A stretch of 64,000 bases of DNA from Burkholderiaceae bacterium 26 (GCA_000955795.1 JYOB01000001.1:394301-458300); one strand, 5' to 3'. Numbered from the stretch's first letter, positions 1 to 8,411 are shown. Notes: generated from the sequence alone by a model not told the origin. Translations and numbers: made by a program.

Positions 1-417
1 ATGTCTCGCCTGCCCTGGCTGGAACGCGCCATGCAGATGAGCGCGCTGGTGAGCGGTGCGGTGTTCCTGCTGTGGCCGACCACGCTGCACTACCCGCCGC
101 TGGCGGATGCATCGCTGCCGGCCAGTGTGCAACGCATGCTGATCGCCGTGGATTCGAGCCAAAACTGCCTGCCCTCGCTGCACGGGGCGCTCACGCTGCT
201 TTCCGTGTGGGCGCTGGCAGACGCGCGCAAGCCGATTCGCACGGTGCTTGCAGCAGCCTGGGGGCTCGGCATCCTGTACGCCACGATCCAGACGCGCCGG
301 CACGTCGCACTCGATCTGTCGGCGGGCGTGGCCGTGGGCGTGCTGTGCGGCATGGCCGCCCGTCAATGGTTGGCGCGGCGCGCGTCAACGCTCTCCATCG
401 AACCGGTGTCGACATGA
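1..417 (+). CDS. PAP2-family phosphatase, C-terminal part (5' end outside window)
   Basis: Membrane phosphatidic-acid-phosphatase/PAP2-like protein acting on phospholipid or isoprenoid-phosphate head groups (family knowledge; substrate unknown). The visible 138 residues hold the PSLHGA motif (about residues 58-63) and the later R-x3-H-x3-D type motif (TRRHVALD), which supply the catalytic His residues. The upstream K-x6-RP motif is missing, and base 1 is an ATG in open frame, so this Met is probably internal and the N-terminus lies before the window. Two hydrophobic helices remain. The stop overlaps the next start as ATGA, indicating translational coupling with the hydroxylase. Confidence 0.75.
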   Translation: MSRLPWLERAMQMSALVSGAVFLLWPTTLHYPPLADASLPASVQRMLIAVDSSQNCLPSLHGALTLLSVWALADARKPIRTVLAAAWGLGILYATIQTRRHVALDLSAGVAVGVLCGMAARQWLARRASTLSIEPVST

Positions 418-1544
418 ATGCCTTTGCTCTACCGCTTGCATTGATGCTCGGCTGCGTGCTTCTGGAACTGGCTGCGCTGAAGTGGTGGCGCGGCCAACCG
501 GTGCCGTGGCGCGACGTCATCCTCAATCTGAACTCGGGCCACGTGCTGATGTGGCTGTGCCGCGGCGTGGAGGTAGCGGGCTTCACGTGGCTGTATGCCC
601 ATGCCAGCCTGCATTGGGTGGATGGCTGGTATCCGATTGCGGGCTGGGCCTTCGCCTTTGTCGCATGGGATCTGGGCTTCTACTGGCTGCACCGCACGCA
701 CCACAAACTGGGCTTTCTGTGGGCGATCCATGCGGTGCATCACGAAGGCGAGCATTTCAACCTGTCGCTGGGCGTGCGTAACGCGTGGCTGTCGTCGCTG
801 ACATCGCTGCCATTTTTCGTGCCGCTGGCGCTGCTGGGTGTCACGCCAGAGATGTTCGTGGCGGTGTCCGGCCTGCATTACTCGGTGCAGTTCTACAACC
901 ACTGCGGACTGGTCGGCCGCTCGGGCGTGCTGGACCGCTTCATGGTCACGCCTGCCAACCATCGCGTACATCACGGCTGCAACCCGGAATACGTCGACCG
1001 CAACTTCGGCGGCACGCTGCTCCTGTGGGACAAGCTGTTCGGCACTTATCAACGCGCGCTGCCCGACGTGCCCATCCGCTACGGCGTGCACAAGCCCACC
1101 CGCAGCGACAACCCGTTCTGGGCCAACGTGGTGCCCGCATTGCAATGGCTGGGGTTGCACACGCCGCAGTTGCAACGCGATACGCGCGCCACGCCCGCTG
1201 GCTGGATCGCCACGGGCGGTGTGCTGCTATTTGGCGTGGTGATCGACTACGTGCGCACCGACGGCCTGTGGCCCGGGCATTGGCAAGCGGTTTGGTTCAC
1301 GCTCATCCTGCTGCTCACGCTGGCGCTGGGCGGCTTGTCGGATGGGCGCGCCTGGGGCCGCTGGCTGTGGCCGCTGCTGGCGCTTGCACTGCCCGTGTTG
1401 ATGATCGGCGCATGCGGCGCGGGCGATGCGTTGTCCGACACGTTGGCCGTTGCACTCGGGTTGCATGGCCTAGTCTGCGGACTATGGCACGCGCTGCGCG
1501 CCGAATCGCCGCTTTCTTCATCGCCGCATGCCGAATCTCGCTAA
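414..1544 (+). CDS. Sterol desaturase / fatty acid hydroxylase family protein
   Basis: 376-residue integral membrane di-iron oxygenase of the fatty acid hydroxylase superfamily, expected to hydroxylate or desaturate a lipid. Histidine clusters are visible as HRTHH (93-97), H-x2-HH (106-110) and HRVHH (183-187), the typical eight-His iron-binding set, between hydrophobic segments. A C-terminal extension after about residue 260 carries further membrane helices. The start at 414 overlaps the PAP2 stop by 4 bp. The long in-frame extension upstream (from 72) is an out-of-frame shadow of the PAP2 gene and was rejected. The 3' end overlaps the desaturase gene by 17 bp, so PAP2, hydroxylase and desaturase form one lipid-modification unit. 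The substrate cannot be read from sequence. Confidence 0.85.
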   Translation: MNAFALPLALMLGCVLLELAALKWWRGQPVPWRDVILNLNSGHVLMWLCRGVEVAGFTWLYAHASLHWVDGWYPIAGWAFAFVAWDLGFYWLHRTHHKLGFLWAIHAVHHEGEHFNLSLGVRNAWLSSLTSLPFFVPLALLGVTPEMFVAVSGLHYSVQFYNHCGLVGRSGVLDRFMVTPANHRVHHGCNPEYVDRNFGGTLLLWDKLFGTYQRALPDVPIRYGVHKPTRSDNPFWANVVPALQWLGLHTPQLQRDTRATPAGWIATGGVLLFGVVIDYVRTDGLWPGHWQAVWFTLILLLTLALGGLSDGRAWGRWLWPLLALALPVLMIGACGAGDALSDTLAVALGLHGLVCGLWHALRAESPLSSSPHAESR

Positions 1545-2619
1545 GCTCCGCTACGCTTCACCGCGCTCGTCGTCGCTGGCCGACGATTTGCGCCGGGCCG
1601 CGCATGAACATCTGCAAGCAAGCGGCGACCACCGCTTTGCCGATGCGAGCCTCGTCGCCAAGGGCGCCTTCCTTGTCGTAGTTTCTGCACTGCTGTATGG
1701 GGCCATGGTGACGGCCAAGAGCACGATGATTTTCGTGCTCGCCTATGTGGCCTTTCCGTTCATCGCGATGCTGCTGGCGATGAACGTGCTGCACGACGGC
1801 GCACACCGCGCGCTTTCCCCCTGGCCATGGCTGGACCGCTTCCTGACACGCGTGACTGCCATCCCGCTCGGCATCGAACCGGCCTATTGGGCGGTGCGCC
1901 ATGTGCACTATCACCACGCGCATGCCAACGTGGAGCACTACGACCTGGACACCGCCGCCAACCGCTTCCTGCGGCAGACGCCTTTTCAGCCGTGGTATCC
2001 GCATTTTCGCTACCAGCATCGCTACTGGCCGCTGATTGCCGCGCTGTCGTTGCCGTACATCAACTGGATCTACGACTGGTCGGATCGCCTCGGCCTCACG
2101 CCGCTGACCACAGACCGCGTGTTGCCTGGCCTGCGCGGCTGGGCAACGTTCCTGTGTGCCAAGACCTTGCACCTGCTGATTGCCGTGGCGGTGCCCGCAT
2201 GGGTGGCGCATCAACTTGGCCTCGGCTGGGGCTGGGTGGCGTTCAGCTACTTTGCAGGGCAGATGCTGGCCTCGTGCGTGCTGGTGGCGCTGATTCTGGG
2301 CACGCACTGGGCAGACGTGACGTTCTATCTGCCGCCCGAATCGGGCCAGTTGCCGCACACGTGGCACGAGCATGCATTCCACACCGCCTGCGACTGGCAA
2401 CCGCAACCGGCGTGGATCGGCTATTGGCTGGGCGGCCTGAACTGGCACCTGACGCATCACCTCTTCCCGACGTATAGCCACCGGCACTATCCGGCGCTGG
2501 CAGCACGTGTGGCGGAGGTGGCGCGCACCCATGCGCTCGACTACCGCGCGCTCACCTACCGCGAGTTGCTGACCGCGCAGCAGACTTTCCTGCGCGCCAT
2601 GGGCCAACGCCCAAACTGA
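1528..2619 (+). CDS. Fatty acid desaturase family protein
   Basis: 363-residue membrane desaturase that introduces a double bond into an acyl chain or related lipid, using di-iron chemistry. The three His boxes are present: HDGAH (89-93), H-x-H-x-HH (125-130) and H-x2-HH (307-311), with hydrophobic segments between them. The order and spacing fit the membrane-bound FA_desaturase family. Overlap with the upstream hydroxylase gene suggests co-transcription. It could equally serve carotenoid or sphingolipid-type substrates; nothing in the window decides this. Confidence 0.85.
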   Translation: MPNLAKLRYASPRSSSLADDLRRAAHEHLQASGDHRFADASLVAKGAFLVVVSALLYGAMVTAKSTMIFVLAYVAFPFIAMLLAMNVLHDGAHRALSPWPWLDRFLTRVTAIPLGIEPAYWAVRHVHYHHAHANVEHYDLDTAANRFLRQTPFQPWYPHFRYQHRYWPLIAALSLPYINWIYDWSDRLGLTPLTTDRVLPGLRGWATFLCAKTLHLLIAVAVPAWVAHQLGLGWGWVAFSYFAGQMLASCVLVALILGTHWADVTFYLPPESGQLPHTWHEHAFHTACDWQPQPAWIGYWLGGLNWHLTHHLFPTYSHRHYPALAARVAEVARTHALDYRALTYRELLTAQQTFLRAMGQRPN

Positions 2620-2641
2620 CGCGCAGACAACACGCGCGGCC

Positions 2642-3424
2642 TCAGTTGCGCGCCTCGACCGCTTGCACTGCATCGAGAATCACCTTGGCCACATCCTGCG
2701 GCCGCGACTGCTGCGGGACGTGGCTCGTCGGCAGCGTCGTCACCTTGGCGCCAATCTTCTTGGCCATGGCGCGCTCCAGGTCGGGCTGGATCATCCGGTC
2801 GTGCGCGCTGACGATGAACCAAGACGGCTTGCTCTGCCACGCTGCCACCGTGGTGCGCTCGGCAAATGCCGTCGCCTTGATGGGCCCTTGCGTGGCGGCC
2901 ATCACGCGCGCCTGGGCAGCGGGCACATCCTGCGCAAAGTCGCTCGCCAGCGCCGCTGGGGGCAGTGACAGATAGCCGTTGGCATCCGCCACCAGCTTGC
3001 CGATACCCGGCGCGGGCGCGTAATCCTTGCCCACTTCTTCCGTCGACTGCCCGGCGTCCGGCGCGAACGCAGCCACATACACCAGCCCGGCAACCTTGCT
3101 GTCGGCGCCGGCTTCCGTGATGACCGTGCCACCCCACGAGTGCCCGACCAGCACAACCTTGCCGGCCTGATTGCCAATCGCTCGGCGCGTTGCAGCCACA
3201 TCGTCAGCCAGCGAGTTCAGCCCGTTCTGCACCGCCTGCACCTTCACGCCCTTGGCCTGCAGCAGCGGGATCACCTTGGCCCAGTCGGACCCATCGGCAA
3301 AGGCGCCGTGCACGATCACGACGGAAGGTTGATTGGCATCGGCCGCCGTGGCGGCAAAGAGGGGCGCACTGGCAGCCATGCCAAGTGCCAGCGCTGCGAT
3401 GGAGACGGCTTTGCGGTTGAACAT
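2642..3424 (-). CDS. Secreted alpha/beta hydrolase
   Basis: 260-residue alpha/beta-fold hydrolase with a cleavable signal peptide (hydrophobic run ending AAPLFAAT at about residue 26), so periplasmic or exported. The oxyanion-side HGAF motif (39-42) and nucleophile elbow GHSWGG are visible; a late His in TSH could complete the triad. It belongs to the ester-hydrolase-like group (EstC/MenH-like). It is convergent with the desaturase gene. The next gene upstream on the same strand is the YTDGAR-repeat protein, 59 bp away. Substrate unknown. Confidence 0.8.
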   Translation of the reverse strand: MFNRKAVSIAALALGMAASAPLFAATAADANQPSVVIVHGAFADGSDWAKVIPLLQAKGVKVQAVQNGLNSLADDVAATRRAIGNQAGKVVLVGHSWGGTVITEAGADSKVAGLVYVAAFAPDAGQSTEEVGKDYAPAPGIGKLVADANGYLSLPPAALASDFAQDVPAAQARVMAATQGPIKATAFAERTTVAAWQSKPSWFIVSAHDRMIQPDLERAMAKKIGAKVTTLPTSHVPQQSRPQDVAKVILDAVQAVEARN

Positions 3425-3483
3425 GTCGGGTCCTTGTTATCTGTTCGGTTCTCAGTGGGATGGGTGTACGCGAGGTCGCCGCT

Positions 3484-3735
3484 TCAGGCGTGCGCACCGT
3501 CGTAGTACGGATTCGCGCTGCGGGCGCCATCCGTGTAGATGTCGGTGGCACGCGCGCCGTCCGTATAGACATCAGACGAACGGGCGCCCTCTGTATAGGC
3601 GTCCACCGCGCTTTGTACGGCGCGGGCGCCATCGGTGTACGGGTCGCGTGCGCCGACTGACGAAGCGGCTTGGGCCCCGGCAGCGGCCACAGCGAGTGCA
3701 ACAACAGCAAGGGTCTTGGCGAGATTGCGGGTCAT
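3484..3735 (-). CDS. Small exported YTDGAR-repeat protein
   Basis: 83-residue protein of unknown function. Residues 1-23 form a clear signal peptide (TRNLAK, then a hydrophobic Ala/Val core, AQA-A cleavage). The whole mature part is about five copies of a degenerate octamer-like unit (DPYTDGAR, DAYTEGAR, DVYTDGAR, DIYTDGAR, NPYYDGAH). I chose ATG 3735 because it starts the signal peptide; the open frame extends upstream without coding character. The acidic/aromatic repeat resembles a surface or metal-interacting peptide, but no function is claimed. It diverges from the cupin gene across a region with paired direct repeats. Confidence 0.7.
   Translation of the reverse strand: MTRNLAKTLAVVALAVAAAGAQAASSVGARDPYTDGARAVQSAVDAYTEGARSSDVYTDGARATDIYTDGARSANPYYDGAHA
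3490..3648 (-). repeat. In-gene tandem repeats coding for YTDGAR units
   Basis: Five diverged units, mostly 27-36 bp apart, code for the x-Y-T/Y-D/E-G-A-R/H motif and make up almost the entire mature part of the small exported protein. The units differ at synonymous sites, so the repeat is kept at protein level rather than being a recent DNA expansion. Confidence 0.75.
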
Positions 3736-3902
3736 GATCGTTTTCCTTTGAACGGTTGGTTTGCGATTGCGCGGCCTGCCGGTGCCTTGCTTTGCGTTGG
3801 CCCGGCGTCTTGGCCACGGAATGCATTTAAGGCGCCTGACGTATCCGGCACGTAGCGATGTGCTGTGCGTTTTGTCTGGGCATGTACCGGAGCTGCCGCC
3901 GG

Positions 3903-3919
3903 ATACAAACGCATACAAA
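3903..3919 (+). promoter_or_regulatory. Tandem direct repeat ATACAAA-CGC-ATACAAA
   Basis: Two identical 7-mers with a 10-bp period, one helical turn. This is the usual geometry of binding sites for OmpR/PhoB-type response regulators. Assignment to such a regulator is inference. Confidence 0.45.
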
Positions 3920-3942
3920 ACCCCGTCCATCGATGCCCGTTG

Positions 3943-3959
3943 CTACAAAGCAATACAAA
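3943..3959 (+). promoter_or_regulatory. Second tandem direct repeat CTACAAA-GCA-ATACAAA
   Basis: The same half-site and 10-bp period as the pair at 3903-3919, and exactly 40 bp downstream of it (four helical turns). It lies 105 bp before the cupin start. Confidence 0.45.
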
Positions 3960-4064
3960 TCGGCGGCATCGTGAAACCGACCGGATACATCGCAGGCGCC
4001 CAATGCTGGAAACGAGGCAAACAAGACCCCGCCTCGTCATCCATCCTTGATCACTGGAGCCCTC

Positions 4065-4463
4065 ATGCAACCGACCCGATTGACCGCAACGTTGCTCGTA
4101 CTGGCAGGCGCCCTGGGCGCGCACAACGCGTTTGCGCAAGCCGCAGGCCTGCATCGGACCGATCTCGTCCACCACGACCTGAGCGTGCCAGGTCGCGAAA
4201 CCCTGCAAGTGCGCGTGGATTTCGATGAGCGTGCATTCGCCCCCGCGCATGTCCACCCCGGCGAGGAAATCGCCCACGTCCTGCAAGGCACGATCGAATA
4301 CCGGCTGGATGGCCAGCCTCCCGTGACGCTGCAGACCGGCGATTCGTTGTTCATTCCGGCCGGCATTGCGCACTCGGCAAGAAACGTTGGCAGCGGCAAG
4401 GCATCGGAACTGGCGACCTATGTCGTGAAGTCCGGTGAGCCGCTGGTCAAGCTCGTTCACTAA
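4065..4463 (+). CDS. Secreted cupin-domain protein
   Basis: 132-residue exported single-cupin protein. Residues 1-26 are a signal peptide (LLVLAGALGAHNAFAQA). The cupin metal motif is visible as H-x-H with a nearby Glu (PAHVHPGEE) followed by the second motif with a late His (IPAGIAHSARN), so a metal-binding beta-barrel is expected. The catalytic role is not known. I chose ATG 4065 over the in-frame TTG at 4047 because it has a GGAG about 6 bp upstream and starts the signal peptide directly. The gene is 34 bp upstream of the Tat-signal hydrolase and probably co-transcribed with it. Confidence 0.75.
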   Translation: MQPTRLTATLLVLAGALGAHNAFAQAAGLHRTDLVHHDLSVPGRETLQVRVDFDERAFAPAHVHPGEEIAHVLQGTIEYRLDGQPPVTLQTGDSLFIPAGIAHSARNVGSGKASELATYVVKSGEPLVKLVH

Positions 4464-4497
4464 TCCCTGCCCCAACCACCGCAAAGAGAGAACCCCC

Positions 4498-5544
4498 ATG
4501 TCGAACCCCGTCAACCTCCGCCGTCGCCGCCTTCTGGGCACCACCATCGCCAGCATTGGCGTGCTCGATCTCGGGCTGGCCGAACTTGTGCATGCGCAAC
4601 CGGCACCGTCCTCCAATGCAAGCGCGCTGCTGGCCGGACAAGCCAACCCGTTCGACACGCTGCAGCAGATCGATGCCGGCGTGCTCAACATCGGCTACGC
4701 AGACCTTGGACCGAAGAACGGCCCCGTGATGATCCTGCTGCACGGCTGGCCGTATGACATCTACAGCTATGCAGAGGTGGCGCCCGCGCTGGCGGCGGCA
4801 GGCTATCGCGTGCTGGTGCCGTATCTGCGCGGCTATGGCACGACGCGCATCCGCTCGGCGGACACGCCGCGCAACGGACAGCAGGCGGCGCTGGCCGTCG
4901 ACATCATCGCGTTCATGGACGCATTGAAGATCAAGCAGGCGCACTTTGGCGGATACGACTGGGGCGCGCGCACGGCGGACATCATCGCGGCGCTGTGGCC
5001 GGAACGCTGCAAGACGCTGGTATCTGTCAGCGGCTACCTGATCGGCAGCCAGGAGGCGAACCGCAAGCCGTTGCCACCGGCCGCGGAATTTGCGTGGTGG
5101 TACCAGTTCTATTTCACGACGGAGCGTGGCGCGCAGGGTTACGCCGCCAACTGCAAGGAGTTCAACCGCCTGATCTGGAAGCTCGCGTCGCCCACGTGGG
5201 AGTTTGACGACGCCACGTACGACCGCAGCGCCACCGCATTCGACAACCCCGATCACGTCGCCGTCGTCATCCATAACTACCGCTGGCGCCTGGGGCTGGC
5301 GCAGGGTGAATCGAAGTACGACGCGCTGGAACAGCGCCTGGCCACCGCGCCGGCCATCACGGTACCCACCATCACCATGGAAGGCGATGCCAACGGCGCA
5401 CCGCATCCGGAGCCGTCAGCCTATGCGAAGAAGTTCACGGGCAAGTATCAGCACCGGAACATCGGTGGCGGCATCGGGCACAACCTGCCGCAGGAAGCGC
5501 CAAAGGCGTTTGTGCAGGCCATGCTGGATGTGGTGCACCTCTGA
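4498..5544 (+). CDS. Tat-exported alpha/beta hydrolase, epoxide-hydrolase/dehalogenase-like
   Basis: 348-residue hydrolase. The N-terminus has RRRRLLG followed by a hydrophobic run and AHAQ-type cleavage, a likely Tat signal. The fold shows the HGWPYD oxyanion motif and a nucleophile elbow GGYDWGAR in which Asp takes the nucleophile place, as in epoxide hydrolases and haloalkane dehalogenases. A C-terminal GGIGHN supplies the His. A cap domain lies between. The start at 4498 is preceded by an AAAGAGAG ribosome site. It follows the cupin gene in an apparent two-gene unit. The substrate (epoxide, halide or ester) is not determined. Confidence 0.8.
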   Translation: MSNPVNLRRRRLLGTTIASIGVLDLGLAELVHAQPAPSSNASALLAGQANPFDTLQQIDAGVLNIGYADLGPKNGPVMILLHGWPYDIYSYAEVAPALAAAGYRVLVPYLRGYGTTRIRSADTPRNGQQAALAVDIIAFMDALKIKQAHFGGYDWGARTADIIAALWPERCKTLVSVSGYLIGSQEANRKPLPPAAEFAWWYQFYFTTERGAQGYAANCKEFNRLIWKLASPTWEFDDATYDRSATAFDNPDHVAVVIHNYRWRLGLAQGESKYDALEQRLATAPAITVPTITMEGDANGAPHPEPSAYAKKFTGKYQHRNIGGGIGHNLPQEAPKAFVQAMLDVVHL

Positions 5545-5571
5545 ACCATCGATCCCGCTGACGCTTCTGGC

Positions 5572-6525
5572 TCACAACGCCGACAGCAACCCTTGGGGTA
5601 ACCCACGCGTAAGGGCCAGCAGCGTCATCACGGCCGGCATGGCTGCTGCGGCCATCACCGTCTGCGCGGCGGTGATGCCGGCCATGAGCGGCGCATCACC
5701 GCCCAGTTGACGCGCCATGATGTACGACGAGGATGCCGTGGGCAGCGCCTGGAACAGCAGTGCCACGATCAGGGCGGCATCGGTCAGGCCCAATGCGTGG
5801 CCAACGGCCAGCGTCAACACGGGCATGGCCAGGAACTTGATGACCGACGACACGAACACCGGCTGCGCCCACGAACGCACGCCGCTGAAGTTAAGCGCGG
5901 CCCCCACGCACAGCAGGCCCAGCGGCATGGACGCCACCCCGAGCGCCCGCACCGCAGGCTCGATCGCCGCAGGCATCTGCAGCCCCAGCGCCTGCATGGC
6001 AATGCCCAGCGTGCAGGCCACCACCGGCGGATTCGTCACGATCTGACGCACGAGCGAGCGCCCACTCAGGCGCACGGAGCCATAGCGGGCGAAGACCAGC
6101 ACGCACAGCAGATTGACTGTCGGCACAATCGCGGCGTTGCACACGGCCGCCAGCGCAATCCCCTTGGCACCGAAGATGCCCGTGGCGAGCGACACGCCTA
6201 CATAGTTGTTGAACCGCACCGCCCCTTGAAACACCGAGGTGAACGCCGCGCCGTCCACTTGCATCCACGGTCGGGTGAGCATCAACCCGACAGCCACCAG
6301 CAATGTCGCGCCAATCAACGTCAGCACCAACGGCAGGACGGGCAAAGACTGCATGTGTGCGGTCGCCAGACCATGCATGAATAGCGCGGGCAACAGGACG
6401 TAGTAGCAGAGCCGCTCAGCCTGCGGCCAGAAGGTCTCGGCGAGGAAGGCGGAGCGCTTGAGCCAATGGCCGAGCGCCACCAGAAGCGCGACAGGCGCGA
6501 GAGCGAGCAGGATTGCAGCGGTCAT
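5572..6525 (-). CDS. AEC-family (auxin efflux carrier-like) transporter
   Basis: 317-residue membrane protein with about ten hydrophobic helices in two five-helix halves, the layout of bacterial AEC carriers that move dicarboxylates, malonate or similar organic acids. Highly hydrophobic throughout, with no extra domains. It lies downstream of a LysR gene on the same strand, and a perfect LysR-type box at 6673-6691 lies about 150 bp upstream of its start, so it is the probable target. It is convergent with the epoxide-hydrolase-like gene (28 bp between stops). Substrate unknown. Confidence 0.8.
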   Translation of the reverse strand: MTAAILLALAPVALLVALGHWLKRSAFLAETFWPQAERLCYYVLLPALFMHGLATAHMQSLPVLPLVLTLIGATLLVAVGLMLTRPWMQVDGAAFTSVFQGAVRFNNYVGVSLATGIFGAKGIALAAVCNAAIVPTVNLLCVLVFARYGSVRLSGRSLVRQIVTNPPVVACTLGIAMQALGLQMPAAIEPAVRALGVASMPLGLLCVGAALNFSGVRSWAQPVFVSSVIKFLAMPVLTLAVGHALGLTDAALIVALLFQALPTASSSYIMARQLGGDAPLMAGITAAQTVMAAAAMPAVMTLLALTRGLPQGLLSAL

Positions 6526-6671
6526 GGCCGCGCTCCTGCATCGTGGCGTGCCCGCAATGCGGGCGAGAGGCAGAGGAACGTACAGAACGGCATGAGGTGC
6601 TCGGCGAGAAACAGGAACACCGCCAAGCTATCACGCAGTCACAGCAGCAATAATTGTTATTTATCTGGCGA

Positions 6672-7556
6672 TCAATGAGAAATTCTCATTGCAGAAGCGA
6701 CCACGGCATCGGCCAATGCCTGGGTAAAGCGCTGTGCAGTCCGCGATTGGTGTTCAAGCAGTACCACTGCGCGGTGCAATTGCGGTTGGCCGAACGCCAA
6801 ACGGGCAATGGGCGGCAATTGCGTCAGCTCGGAGTCGGATAGCGCCACCACGGCGGCGCCCAATCCGCTTGCCACCATGCGCACGATCGTGTCCTTGTTG
6901 TCGAGCACCATCTCTTCACGCACCCGCACGCCCAGGCGCCGCAGTTCCGAAGCAATCATGCGGCCGGCCCAGGCCTGCGCATCAAAGCGGATAAACGGCA
7001 GCTCGGTCAGCAGCGCGCGCGCATCGTGTTCGGCGTATTGGGCGGGGGCGAGCAGCCAGAAGCGGTCTTCATAGAGCGTCGACCACACCAGTTCTGCCGG
7101 ATGCGGCCGCACGGGGTGCGACGTGATTGCGGCATCCAGTTCGCCGTCGGCAACGCGCTGTGCAAGCTCGGCCGACATGCCGGCGGCCACGTGCACGCGC
7201 AGGCCCGGATGCGCCGTCCGCATGGCTAGCAGCGCATTGGGCAGCGGCCCGGATAGCGCGGTCTGGATGGCGCCGATGCGCAACCGGCCCACCAGCGCCC
7301 GCTCATCGCTCAGCGCATCGGGAATGCGGTCATACAGCGCGAGGATCTGTTCGGCCTGGGCGAGCACGATGCGGCCTGCCTCTGTCAGCGCGGGCTCGCG
7401 GCGGGAGCGGTCGAACAGGCGGACGTTGAACTCCTCTTCCAGCGATTTGACTTGCAGGCTGACAGCCGACTGCGTGAGCCCGATGGCCTCGCCGGCCCGC
7501 GCAAACGTGCGGTGGCGGGCGATGGCAACGAGCGTTCTCAAGGCGCGGAGAGACAT
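6672..7556 (-). CDS. LysR-family transcriptional regulator
   Basis: 294-residue LysR regulator. The N-terminal winged helix is clear (LRTLVAIARHRTFARAGEAIGLTQSAVSLQVKSLE region, about residues 4-40), followed by the periplasmic-binding-like effector domain. Its stop codon sits inside a T-N11-A palindrome that probably controls the AEC transporter immediately downstream, a cis arrangement without divergent genes. It begins 87 bp after the hydantoin-racemase-like gene ends, so read-through from that operon is possible. Confidence 0.88.
   Translation of the reverse strand: MSLRALRTLVAIARHRTFARAGEAIGLTQSAVSLQVKSLEEEFNVRLFDRSRREPALTEAGRIVLAQAEQILALYDRIPDALSDERALVGRLRIGAIQTALSGPLPNALLAMRTAHPGLRVHVAAGMSAELAQRVADGELDAAITSHPVRPHPAELVWSTLYEDRFWLLAPAQYAEHDARALLTELPFIRFDAQAWAGRMIASELRRLGVRVREEMVLDNKDTIVRMVASGLGAAVVALSDSELTQLPPIARLAFGQPQLHRAVVLLEHQSRTAQRFTQALADAVVASAMRISH
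6673..6691. promoter_or_regulatory. LysR-type box overlapping the lysR stop codon
   Basis: Perfect inverted repeat CAATGAG-AAATT-CTCATTG with T-N11-A core. It covers the last codons and stop of the LysR gene and precedes the AEC transporter. The 5-5-5 core geometry recurs at other LysR genes in this window. Confidence 0.6.
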
Positions 7557-7643
7557 GGCGGATACGAAGTTCGATCAGGTGCAGATAGCGCATCGTACCT
7601 CTCGCCACATCGGCCCGCCCTCCAGGGCAGTGAGACAACCCGC

Positions 7644-8381
7644 TTACGCCAGCATGGCAGCCAGCGCAGGAGGCAACCCACGGTTTGGCTTGTGCGGCGG
7701 ACGCGCAAAGCTGCCTTCCGCTGCGCCGTTCGGGGCAAGCGCAATCAGGCTCTCGCAATGGCGGATGGCGCTGGAGACGCCGTCCACAACCGGCACGGGA
7801 ATGCGGTCCTTGAGTGTCCGGGCCAGCCCGGCAAGCGGTGCGCCGGCCACGATGATCACGTCAGCGCCATCTTCACGCACTGCCTGCAGGCTGAGTTCTT
7901 CCAGCCGTGCCGCATGGTCTTCCTGCACGCTGCCGATGTCGCGCAGCGGCTGCTGCAACGAGCGCACGCTTGCCAGCCGCGACGACAGCCCATTGGCGGC
8001 TACGCACTCGCGGTACCACGCCTGGATACGGTTCGAAATGGCGATGATCGAAAAACGCTGGCCGAGCAGGCAGGCGCTGGCCAGCGCCGCTTCTGTCATG
8101 CCGACCACCGGCACATTGCACAGCTCCTTGATGCCCGCGAGGCCGGGGTCCCCAAACGCCGCGACAACCACGCCGTCGAATTGACCGGCATGTTCGGCGA
8201 CGACGCACGCAGTGGCGTAGCCGCCCACCAGTGCTTCGAAGCGCGTTTCGATATAGGCCACGCCAAATGGCGCCGTCGCCATCGTGAGGGTGGTGCCGGG
8301 TGACACGGAGCGACGCGCCTCGGCATGAATCAACTCCGTCACGCTCTCGGAGATATTGGGATTGACGACCAGAATACGCAT
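7644..8381 (-). CDS. Hydantoin/Asp-Glu racemase-family protein lacking both catalytic Cys
   Basis: 245-residue HyuE/allantoin-racemase family protein. The family fold signature is visible: N-terminal RILVVNPN, the FGDPG loop and a VPVVDGV stretch near the C-terminus. Canonical members use two cysteines (ACF.. and LGCAG positions); here residue 75 is Ala (VAAFGDPG) and the second position, about 180, is Gly/Ala (VAGAPLAG), so two-base racemisation is unlikely and another reaction or a binding role is possible. The start chosen is ATG 8381; an in-frame TTG lies 21 bp upstream and no strong ribosome site marks either. It follows the dihydropyrimidinase gene by 30 bp in the same operon. Confidence 0.75.
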   Translation of the reverse strand: MRILVVNPNISESVTELIHAEARRSVSPGTTLTMATAPFGVAYIETRFEALVGGYATACVVAEHAGQFDGVVVAAFGDPGLAGIKELCNVPVVGMTEAALASACLLGQRFSIIAISNRIQAWYRECVAANGLSSRLASVRSLQQPLRDIGSVQEDHAARLEELSLQAVREDGADVIIVAGAPLAGLARTLKDRIPVPVVDGVSSAIRHCESLIALAPNGAAEGSFARPPHKPNRGLPPALAAMLA

Positions 8382-8411
8382 GATGAAATTTTGAGAACCC
8401 AACCAAAACCG

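Larger units (their letters stand above)
3736..4064. other. 329-bp divergent intergenic region
   Basis: No gene seen. It separates the YTDGAR gene (minus) from the cupin gene (plus) and holds two pairs of TACAAA direct repeats, listed separately. Confidence 0.6.

Noticed and set aside
3490-3648. Repeats in the YTDGAR gene as a possible CRISPR array
   Set aside because: The units are short, in frame, diverged and without unique spacers.
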